5,228 bases of DNA from Gammaproteobacteria bacterium CG22_combo_CG10-13_8_21_14_all_40_8 (GCA_002770795.1 PCTP01000144.1:1-5228), one strand, 5' to 3'. Positions 1 through 4,960 are shown, counted from the first letter of the stretch. The notes: generated by a model from the sequence alone, not told the origin. A program made the numbers and translations.

Positions 1-808
1 TGGCCCCCCCATGAGCAGGACCCCACAAACAAGCAATGCCAGCTGCAATACAGGCAAATGGATTTGCACCTGATGATCCCGCTAATCTCACTGTAGAGGT
101 CGATGCATTTTGTTCATGATCGGCATGAAGAATAAAAATTCTTTCCATGGCATTGACGAGTATAGGATCAGGTTTACTGTCCTCAGAAGGCATGGAAAAC
201 ATCATGTTTAAAAAGTTTTCAGCATAACCCATTTCATTCCTTGGGTAGACAAAAGGATGTCCCACAGAGTAGCGATAACACATTGCTGCAATGGTTGGAA
301 TTTTGGCGATCATTCTCAGAGCGCTGATTTCACAATCTTCAGGTTTGGTGATATCTAATGCATCATGATAAAAAGAGGAGAGGGCTCCAACCACGCCAAC
401 CATTATTGCCATGGGGTGTGCATCTCGTCTAAAACCATTGAAGAAGGTACGCATTTGTTCATGCACCATGGTGTGTTTGTTAATTTTGAGGGAAAAGTCG
501 GTTCTTTCTTGAGTAGTGGGTAGTTTTCCATAGACTAATAAATAGGCTACTTCAATAAAATCGGCTTTTTCGGCGAGAGCGTCTATATTATAGCCCCGAT
601 ATAATAATTGTCCCTTGTCGCCATCAATAAAGGTAATCTCCGATTCACAAGAGGCTGTTGCCATAAATCCGGGATCATAGGTGAAAACGCCTTTACTCAG
701 TAGGGTACGAATATCAATCACCTCATGCCCTAAAGTGGGTTTATACATGGGTAAATTAATCACTTCATCACTATCAGGGAGTTGAAGTTTTGCAAATCTA
801 TCAGTCAT
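1..808 (-). CDS. gltA: Citrate synthase, type II, N-terminal 269 residues (3' end outside window)
   Basis: Condenses acetyl-CoA and oxaloacetate to citrate, the entry step of the TCA cycle; cytoplasmic. I translated the minus strand from the ATG at 808-806. It stays open to the window edge and aligns by eye with E. coli GltA throughout, with a two-residue offset after residue 30. Recognisable blocks are DIRTLLSKGVFTYDPGF (32-48), ASCESEITFIDGD (52-64), HPFVYPRN (184-191), LHADHEQNASTSTVR (227-241) and GPAHGGA (263-269). His231 and His266 correspond to E. coli His229 and catalytic His264; His305 and Asp362 lie beyond the edge. The start is fixed by AGGAGT five bases upstream and by an N-terminus matching E. 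coli GltA. The NADH-site residues Tyr147, Arg165, Lys169 and His112 are retained, but Ser208 replaces the reactive Cys206 of E. coli. It is transcribed away from sdhC. Full length should be near 430 residues. Confidence 0.97.
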   Translation of the reverse strand, partial: MTDRFAKLQLPDSDEVINLPMYKPTLGHEVIDIRTLLSKGVFTYDPGFMATASCESEITFIDGDKGQLLYRGYNIDALAEKADFIEVAYLLVYGKLPTTQERTDFSLKINKHTMVHEQMRTFFNGFRRDAHPMAIMVGVVGALSSFYHDALDITKPEDCEISALRMIAKIPTIAAMCYRYSVGHPFVYPRNEMGYAENFLNMMFSMPSEDSKPDPILVNAMERIFILHADHEQNASTSTVRLAGSSGANPFACIAAGIACLWGPAHGGA

Positions 809-1096
809 AAATGACTCCTATTATTTTACTAAAATTTGAATTCTCGAAACATTTAGCTTAAGTTATATGCCAATACTACAACTTTTATATTAAGTAGAAT
901 AAATGAGTTGGGCTAAACGTTTAAATATAATGGCTCGAGGTTTATAAGCGATATACCTGTGCTACATCATCCTCATCAAGTAGGTTTTTGTCGGGTTTAA
1001 AAGCGTTTTAGACGAGGTACTTAAATCCTCCTAGTGACAAATGAGTGAAAATACGAATGATTCTCTATTCAAAAATTCACCACTACGATCCTTGCC

Positions 1097-1124
1097 ACTA
1101 TAGGCAGTCGAAAAAAAAAGTCAA
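1097..1124 (-). promoter_or_regulatory. Candidate sigma70 promoter for gltA
   Basis: Reading the minus strand, TTGACT (1124-1119, 5 of 6 matches to TTGACA) is followed by a 16-bp spacer and TATAGT (1102-1097, 5 of 6 matches to TATAAT). It points at gltA with a predicted start near 1090, giving a leader of about 280 nt. Nothing nearer to gltA on that strand had both hexamers. Two oddities are visible: most of the spacer is a run of T (A9 on the plus strand at 1111-1119), and the -10 hexamer is flanked exactly by the inverted repeat TGCC/GGCA (1106-1103 and 1096-1093). This is a consensus match only; no transcription data are available. Confidence 0.45.
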
Positions 1125-1213
1125 TTGTCAGTTAACAAATATCTACTTGAAGATAGTCTGTTGATGCTATTTTGTACAGCTTGACAACTAAGTTTTTATT
1201 AATTAATTTTCTA

Positions 1214-1244
1214 ACTACATTTTCATGAGTTTTGCGTATATAAT
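1214..1244 (+). promoter_or_regulatory. Candidate promoter P1 for sdhCDAB
   Basis: A perfect -10 hexamer TATAAT lies at 1239-1244. The -35 is poor: ACTACA at 1214-1219 matches 3 of 6 with a long 19-bp spacer, and nothing better sits at 16-18 bp. Predicted transcription start is near 1251, leaving a leader of about 235 nt before the sdhC GTG. From memory, this is close to the distance reported for the E. coli sdhC promoter. A weak -35 would be consistent with activator dependence, but that is inference. Confidence 0.35.
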
Positions 1245-1287
1245 AGTGCGCTCAGAATAAATGTTAACACATAGCGACTGACAAAAT

Positions 1288-1316
1288 TTGTTTTTGGAGG
1301 AAAGGAGTTCTATACT
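1288..1316 (+). promoter_or_regulatory. Candidate promoter P2 for sdhCDAB
   Basis: TTGTTT (1288-1293, 3 of 6 matches including the TTG) is followed by an optimal 17-bp spacer and TATACT (1311-1316, 5 of 6). The predicted start is near 1323, inside the TTACAA-T-TTGTAA dyad at 1320-1332, so a protein bound there would block initiation. The spacer contains the purine tract GGAGGAAAGGAG. It is an alternative to, or second promoter beside, the TATAAT at 1239-1244; sequence alone does not decide between them. Confidence 0.35.
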
Positions 1317-1319
1317 CAC

Positions 1320-1332
1320 TTACAATTTGTAA
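1320..1332. promoter_or_regulatory. Perfect 13-bp dyad TTACAA-T-TTGTAA, possible operator
   Basis: Two perfect 6-bp arms flank a single T, positioned over the predicted start of candidate promoter P2. A related dyad, ACAAA-A-TTTGT, lies upstream at 1281-1291. The two share an ACAA...TTTGT core and their centres are 40 bp apart. I cannot assign a regulator; it does not match the FNR (TTGAT-n4-ATCAA) or CRP patterns. Confidence 0.3.
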
Positions 1333-1409
1333 TTTTTGACAAAGAGCTTGTTAAATTAGATTGAGGTATTTGTGGATAATCTCTCCATTTATCTAGGCAC
1401 CGACAAATT

Positions 1410-1438
1410 TTTAACTATGATTTAACTTTTTATTAAAC
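1410..1438. promoter_or_regulatory. Three 11-bp-phased TTAAC repeats, candidate ArcA-type operator
   Basis: TTAAC at 1411-1415, TTAAC at 1422-1426 and TTAAA at 1433-1437 start exactly 11 bp apart; the first two share the longer core TTTAACT. On the minus strand these read as GTTAA direct repeats. In E. coli, ArcA sites consist of GTTAA-like direct repeats with 11-bp centre-to-centre spacing, and ArcA represses sdhCDAB when oxygen is low. The site lies 48-76 bp before the sdhC start, downstream of both promoter candidates, where binding could act as a block. The DNA is AT-rich, so chance is possible, and I do not know whether this organism has ArcA. Confidence 0.35.
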
Positions 1439-1485
1439 TATCTCAGCAAATATTTGATTCAAAACTAACATTTAGAGAGACTCAA

Positions 1486-1869
1486 GTGAATAGAAATCGA
1501 CCTACAAATATAAACCCCGCAGCCCTTGCAACGCTGCAATTCCCGATAGCAGCTATCACATCTATATTGCATAGGATAACGGGGGTGATACTTTTCTTAT
1601 CTCTACCTATCGTTCTTTGGATGCTCTCCCATATCTTAGAATCTCAACAATCTTTTAATGAATTAACCAACTTCACCTCATCGACTTTGGGTCGTTTGGT
1701 TTCTTGGGGTATTCTCAGCGCATTGAGTTACCATGTGTTTGCTGGATTAAAACATCTTGCGATGGATCTAGGTTATGGTGAAACCTTAGAGGCAGGACGA
1801 TTTAATGCCAAGCTAGTGATAGTTTTGGGTGTGGCGACTGCAATATTTTGGGGAGTTTGGATATGGTAA
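1486..1869 (+). CDS. sdhC: Succinate dehydrogenase cytochrome b556 subunit SdhC
   Basis: Inner-membrane anchor of complex II, which with SdhD binds heme b and forms the ubiquinone site. The 127 residues carry the family signature SILHRITG (26-33) and YHVFAGLKH (82-90). Ser26 and Arg30 match the E. coli quinone-site residues Ser27 and Arg31, and His83 matches the axial heme ligand His84. Three hydrophobic segments lie at about 24-50, 70-91 and 108-127. The start is GTG: there is no in-frame ATG upstream, the next Met is residue 46 inside the first helix, and the conserved N-terminal block (RPTNINPAA, then FPIAAITSILHR) is needed. The ribosome site is weak (GAGAGA, 1475-1480, five bases from GTG). 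The stop TAA overlaps the sdhD start in ATGGTAA, so the two membrane subunits are probably translationally coupled. First gene of the sdh operon. Confidence 0.97.
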   Translation: MNRNRPTNINPAALATLQFPIAAITSILHRITGVILFLSLPIVLWMLSHILESQQSFNELTNFTSSTLGRLVSWGILSALSYHVFAGLKHLAMDLGYGETLEAGRFNAKLVIVLGVATAIFWGVWIW

Positions 1870-2210
1870 AAGTAGTAACTGGATTTGGTCGTTCAGGTTT
1901 GCATGATTGGTTTATGCAACGATTATCGGCAGTGGTTTTGGCTGTATTTACATTATATATAGCTTATTTTTTATTGAGCACTCCGAACCTAACGCGTGAT
2001 GCATGGACGGTGTTGTTCCATAATAACTTTTTCAGAGTTGTGGCTACCATGGCAATGTTCGCTACGGTAGTACATGCTTGGATAGGTTTATGGACGGTTG
2101 CGACAGATTATATCAAACCAACGTCCATTCGTTTGGTTTTTCAGTCTTTTGTGATTTTATTTATTTTGGGCAACCTCATTTGGGGCGTTCAAATTTTGTG
2201 GGGTTTTTAG
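1863..2210 (+). CDS. sdhD: Succinate dehydrogenase membrane anchor subunit SdhD
   Basis: Second membrane anchor of complex II. From the ATG at 1863 it has 115 residues, the same length as E. coli SdhD. Key residues fall at the same numbers: His71 (second heme b ligand, in HAWIG), Asp82 and Tyr83 (quinone site, in TDYIKP). The N-terminal block GRSGLHDW corresponds to E. coli GRNGVHDF. Three hydrophobic helices lie at about 18-38, 58-79 and 92-113. An in-frame TTG at 1848 would add five residues, but ATG 1863 is preferred: GGGGAG (1850-1855) sits seven bases upstream, and the product then begins MVKVVTGFGR, colinear with E. coli MVSNASALGR. It overlaps sdhC by 7 bp and ends 3 bp before sdhA. 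Confidence 0.96.
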   Translation: MVKVVTGFGRSGLHDWFMQRLSAVVLAVFTLYIAYFLLSTPNLTRDAWTVLFHNNFFRVVATMAMFATVVHAWIGLWTVATDYIKPTSIRLVFQSFVILFILGNLIWGVQILWGF

Positions 2211-2213
2211 AAT

Positions 2214-3977
2214 ATGGCGATTGCAAATAACACATATGATGCTGTTATCGTAGGGGCTGGTGGAGCTGGTCTAAGGGCTGCTTTACAGTTAGCAAAATCA
2301 GGCAGCAAGGTCGCGTTAATTTCTAAAGTGTTCCCAACTCGTTCTCATACCGTTTCTGCTCAAGGTGGTATTACGGTTGCGTTAGGTAATGCTCACGAAG
2401 ATGATTGGCGCTGGCACATGTATGATACCGTAAAAGGTTCAGATTATATTGGTGATCAAGATGCTATAGAGTATATGTGTCAACAAGGCCCCAATGTAGT
2501 GTATGAACTGGATCATATGGGATTACCTTTTTCAAGATTTGATGATGGTCGCATCTATCAAAGACCTTTTGGTGGCCAATCTCAAAAATTTGGTGGAGAG
2601 CAAGCCGCAAGAACGGCTGCAGCAGCTGATAGAACAGGCCACGCCTTGGTTCACACTCTCTATCAGGCTAACTTAGCCGCTGGAACAGATGTTTTCAGTG
2701 AATGGTATGCATTAGATTTGATTAAAAATAGTGCTGGAGCGGTTTGTGGTGTTGTTGCCATGTGTATTGAAACCGGTGAAGTGGCTTCCTTTAAAGGACG
2801 AGCAACTATATTTGCCACGGGCGGTGCAGGTAGAATTTATCAATCTACAACCAATGCATTGATCAACACCGGTGATGGATTGGGCATGGCTCTCAGAGCG
2901 GGCATTCCAGTGCAAGATATTGAAATGTGGCAATTCCACCCAACAGGCATTTATGGCGCGGGTGTTTTAGTGACAGAAGGCTGCCGTGGTGAAGGGGGGT
3001 ACTTAGTCAATAAAAACGGCGAAAGATTTATGGAACGTTATGCGCCAAATGCTAAAGATCTCGCCAGTAGGGACGTTGTTTCCCGCTCAATGACCAAGGA
3101 AATTATTGCGGGCAATGGCGTAGGACCTAAAAATGATCATCTTCTGTTAAAGCTTGATCATCTAGGGGCGCAATTACTGGAAGAAAGATTGCCGGGTATT
3201 CTGGAACTGTCTAAAACTTTTGCCCATGTCGATCCCGTTAAAGATCCTATCCCCGTGTTGCCGACTGCTCATTATATGATGGGCGGCATTCCCACGAATT
3301 ATCATGGTCAAGTCATCACTAAAGATGCAAAAGGCAATGACTCTGTCGTGCCAGGTTTTTATGCGGTTGGAGAATGTGCTTGTGTTTCTGTTCATGGTGG
3401 CAATCGATTGGGTGGAAACTCCTTATTAGATATCGTGGTATTTGGACGCGCAGCGGGTATGCATATTGAAGATGCTTTACGCCAAGGCATGGAGTTACAC
3501 AGCGCAACAGATTCCGATCTTGAACAAAGCTTATCTCGCTTTAATCGTTGGGAAAATACTAAAACTGGTGAGTCGCCAGAAGAAATACGTCAAGAAATGC
3601 AACAAACCATGCAAAATCATTTTGGTGTATTTAGAACGGGTGATTTCATGGAACAAGGTATTAAAAAAATTCATGCATTGCGTGAGCGATTGAAATCGGC
3701 TTGTTTGACAGATAATAGCAAAGTGTTTAATACCCAACGTATAGAATGCTTAGAATTGGACAACCTAATGGCAGTGGCTTCAGCTACGGCATTAGCCGCA
3801 ACCTATAGAACAGAAAGTCGAGGCGCTCATAGTCGAGAAGATTATCCCGATAGAGATGATGAAAACTGGTTGGTACATAGTTTATATCTGCCTGAAACAG
3901 ACAGTATGACAACTCGTGAGGTGAACAGACAACCCCTGACTGTTCCTCCATTTGAACCCAAAGTAAGAACTTATTAG
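2214..3977 (+). CDS. sdhA: Succinate dehydrogenase flavoprotein subunit SdhA
   Basis: Catalytic subunit of complex II on the cytoplasmic face, oxidising succinate to fumarate and passing electrons from covalent FAD to SdhB. At 587 residues it is one shorter than E. coli SdhA and collinear with it. The FAD-binding Rossmann motif GAGGAGLRAA covers 14-23. His45 in TRSHTVSAQGG is the covalent FAD attachment site. Active-site residues are His242 (FHPTG), Thr254, Arg286 (ASRDVV), His353 (AHYMMGG) and Arg398 (GGNRLGGNSLLD). The second FAD contact ATGGAGRIYQ is at 201-210, and the C-terminal domain contains NTQRIECLELDNLM (506-519) and the conserved RTESRGAHSREDYPDRDDENW (532-552). The ATG has only a poor ribosome site (GTGGGG, ten bases upstream, inside sdhD), so translation probably depends on coupling with sdhD. 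Several open frames inside it on both strands are shadows. Confidence 0.99.
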   Translation: MAIANNTYDAVIVGAGGAGLRAALQLAKSGSKVALISKVFPTRSHTVSAQGGITVALGNAHEDDWRWHMYDTVKGSDYIGDQDAIEYMCQQGPNVVYELDHMGLPFSRFDDGRIYQRPFGGQSQKFGGEQAARTAAAADRTGHALVHTLYQANLAAGTDVFSEWYALDLIKNSAGAVCGVVAMCIETGEVASFKGRATIFATGGAGRIYQSTTNALINTGDGLGMALRAGIPVQDIEMWQFHPTGIYGAGVLVTEGCRGEGGYLVNKNGERFMERYAPNAKDLASRDVVSRSMTKEIIAGNGVGPKNDHLLLKLDHLGAQLLEERLPGILELSKTFAHVDPVKDPIPVLPTAHYMMGGIPTNYHGQVITKDAKGNDSVVPGFYAVGECACVSVHGGNRLGGNSLLDIVVFGRAAGMHIEDALRQGMELHSATDSDLEQSLSRFNRWENTKTGESPEEIRQEMQQTMQNHFGVFRTGDFMEQGIKKIHALRERLKSACLTDNSKVFNTQRIECLELDNLMAVASATALAATYRTESRGAHSREDYPDRDDENWLVHSLYLPETDSMTTREVNRQPLTVPPFEPKVRTY

Positions 3978-3988
3978 GAGTTAGATCA

Positions 3989-4687
3989 ATGAGAGTATCT
4001 GTTTATCGTTACAATCCTGAGACTGATCAAGCTCCATACATGCAAGATTTTGATATCGAATTGGAGCAGGGAAAGGATTTGATGGTGCTTGACCTTTTGC
4101 AACTGCTAAAAGCACAAGATCCAACCATTTCCTATCGACGTTCATGTAGAGAAGGGGTTTGTGGTTCTGATGGGATGAACATTAACGGCAAAAACCGTTT
4201 AGCTTGTATTACGCATGTATCAGAGTTAAAAGCACCCTTGGTGATCCGTCCTTTGCCAGGCTTGCCCGTTGTACGAGATTTGGTTGTGGATATGAGCCAA
4301 TTTTATCGCCAATATGAAAAAATTAAGCCTTACCTACAAAATAATGCAGAGACACCTACCAAAGAACATCTACAATCACCTGAAGATAGAGCGAAGCTTG
4401 ATGGCCTTTATGAATGTATTCTATGCGCCTGTTGCTCGACTTCTTGTCCTTCTTTTTGGTGGAATCCTGATCGCTTTGTGGGTCCCTCTGGCTTATTACA
4501 AGCCTATCGCTTTTTAGTGGATAGCCGCGACACAGAAACCGATGCCAGATTGGCTGATTTAGATGATGCCTATTCTGTGTTCCGTTGCAGAAGTATTATG
4601 AACTGTGTTGAAGTTTGCCCGAAAGGTTTAAACCCAACTAAAGCCATTGGTGAAATTCGTTCAATGCTGCTACAACGGGGCGTGTAA
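3989..4687 (+). CDS. sdhB: Succinate dehydrogenase iron-sulfur subunit SdhB
   Basis: Carries electrons from SdhA to ubiquinone through three clusters. The 232 residues are six fewer than E. coli SdhB, from small N-terminal and loop deletions. The N-terminal ferredoxin domain has SCREGVCGSDG (52-62) with 2Fe-2S ligands Cys53, Cys58, Asp61 and Cys73; Asp as third ligand is also the E. coli state. The C-terminal domain has CILCACCSTSCP (143-154). By alignment the 4Fe-4S ligands are Cys143, 146, 149 and 210, and the 3Fe-4S ligands Cys153, 200 and 206. Quinone-site Pro154, Trp158 and Ile203 are kept, but Arg201 stands where E. coli has His207. The ribosome site AGGAG (3976-3980) overlaps the sdhA stop TAG, eight bases before the ATG. 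The gene ends with tandem TAA stops and is followed by a terminator. Confidence 0.98.
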   Translation: MRVSVYRYNPETDQAPYMQDFDIELEQGKDLMVLDLLQLLKAQDPTISYRRSCREGVCGSDGMNINGKNRLACITHVSELKAPLVIRPLPGLPVVRDLVVDMSQFYRQYEKIKPYLQNNAETPTKEHLQSPEDRAKLDGLYECILCACCSTSCPSFWWNPDRFVGPSGLLQAYRFLVDSRDTETDARLADLDDAYSVFRCRSIMNCVEVCPKGLNPTKAIGEIRSMLLQRGV

Positions 4688-4714
4688 TAAAGAAGTGGTT
4701 CATCGTGTCAAAGT

Positions 4715-4740
4715 AAAAAAGTGCTTACGGGCACTTTTTT
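4715..4740 (+). terminator. Rho-independent terminator after sdhB
   Basis: AAAAAAGTGC (4715-4724) is perfectly complementary to GCACTTTTTT (4731-4740). The GC core is GTGC/GCAC closed by a U-G pair over a UACG loop, and six T follow on the plus strand. It starts 27 bp after the sdhB stop. The A tract on the 5' side makes the structure usable in both directions. Its presence implies sdhCDAB is at least partly terminated before sucA, which therefore needs its own promoter. Confidence 0.8.
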
Positions 4741-4816
4741 ATTTACCAAGATTAAAGTTAACAGCAAAATATTTACGATAATAAATGGCTCTCATCAAAG
4801 AAATGTATGCATTAAT

Positions 4817-4845
4817 ATACCCGTATTTCCAGGTATCACGGGTAT
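4817..4845. repeat. Perfect inverted repeat ATACCCGT-n13-ACGGGTAT, operator candidate
   Basis: The arms lie at 4817-4824 and 4838-4845, 8 of 8 complementary, with centres 21 bp apart, about two helical turns. The GC-containing arms stand out from the AT-rich surroundings. The repeat encloses the -35 hexamer of the sucA promoter candidate (TTTCCA, 4826-4831) and ends 4 bp before its -10. No U tract follows, so it is not a terminator. The geometry suits a dimeric repressor or activator; I do not recognise the regulator. Confidence 0.55.
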
Positions 4846-4854
4846 CGCTATAAT
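4826..4854 (+). promoter_or_regulatory. Candidate promoter P1 for sucA
   Basis: TTTCCA (4826-4831, 4 of 6 matches to TTGACA), an optimal 17-bp spacer, and a perfect TATAAT (4849-4854). The expected start is near 4861, about 100 nt before the sucA ATG. It lies behind the sdhB terminator, which fits independent expression of sucA, and sits inside an inverted repeat that could control it. This is the best consensus promoter in the window. Confidence 0.55.
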
Positions 4855-4879
4855 TGTTAAGAAAAAATTGTTAAGAAAA
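4852..4879 (+). repeat. Perfect 14-bp tandem duplication AATTGTTAAGAAAA
   Basis: Two identical 14-bp units, 4852-4865 and 4866-4879, lie head to tail without a single difference. The first unit begins inside the -10 of promoter P1 and the second supplies the TTGTTA -35 of promoter P2. A shortened echo, AATTGTAA, follows at 4888-4895. Each unit contains GTTAA, but the 14-bp period does not match the 11-bp ArcA spacing. Confidence 0.75.
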
Positions 4880-4896
4880 GTTTTCAAAATTGTAAT
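4868..4896 (+). promoter_or_regulatory. Candidate promoter P2 for sucA
   Basis: TTGTTA (4868-4873, 4 of 6 matches) with a 17-bp spacer and TGTAAT (4891-4896, 5 of 6). The expected start is near 4903, about 58 nt before the sucA ATG. Its -35 lies within the second unit of the 14-bp tandem duplication, so the duplication may have created or moved it. It may act beside the upstream TATAAT promoter or be incidental in AT-rich DNA. Confidence 0.35.
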
Positions 4897-4960
4897 ACTA
4901 TTCTAATTTGCTGGTCAGAAGACGTTAGTAGGTGAAGTCATTCACAAAAGGCAACTCAAA

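Larger units (their letters stand above)
809..1485. other. Divergent gltA/sdhC control region, no gene seen
   Basis: These 677 bp separate divergently transcribed gltA and sdhC. I see no credible open frame, tRNA or IS element. Besides the promoters and repeats listed separately, it holds: a 10-bp palindrome TAAACGTTTA (914-923); CCTCATC (971-977) facing GACGAGG (1011-1017), which can pair as a 7-bp stem with one G-U only in the minus-strand (gltA leader) RNA; an AGGAGG on the minus strand (1032-1027) with no start codon behind it; an imperfect 16-bp dyad TTGT-nn-AGCT-nn-ACAA (1172-1187) overlapping a TTGACA (1181-1186) that lacks a good -10; TGTTAACA (1262-1269); an orphan purine tract GGAGGAAAGGAG (1296-1307); and TTGACA (1336-1341) 15 bp before TAGATT (1357-1362), a weak third promoter candidate for sdhC. 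The long spacing resembles the corresponding E. coli region, where several regulators bind. Confidence 0.7.

Noticed and set aside
1111..1136. Minus-strand hairpin GTTAA-n7-TTGAC followed by T9, resembling a terminator
   Set aside because: The stem is only 5 bp with one G-U pair, no leftward gene lies upstream, and the same bases form the better gltA -35 and spacer.
1296..1307. GGAGGAAAGGAG as a ribosome site for a hidden small gene
   Set aside because: No ATG, GTG or TTG lies at a workable distance downstream; it falls in the spacer of a promoter candidate instead.
1848..1862. TTG at 1848 as the sdhD start, adding five residues
   Set aside because: The ATG at 1863 has a well-placed GGGGAG and gives exactly the E. 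coli SdhD length with heme and quinone residues at the same positions.
2712..3737. Several open frames of 62-83 codons inside sdhA on both strands
   Set aside because: They lie wholly inside a well-conserved 587-residue gene, have no family resemblance and no ribosome sites; they are shadow frames.
4314..4517. 67-codon plus-strand frame within sdhB
   Set aside because: It lies entirely inside the conserved sdhB iron-sulfur region in another frame and has no independent support.
4721..4906. 61-codon plus-strand frame between sdhB and sucA
   Set aside because: It starts inside the terminator hairpin at a non-ATG codon, runs through the sucA promoter elements and repeats, and has no ribosome site or protein-like conservation.
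4741..4960. A known riboswitch upstream of sucA
   Set aside because: I recognised no conserved riboswitch core here; the only strong structure is the inverted repeat at 4817-4845, which lies upstream of the predicted transcription start.
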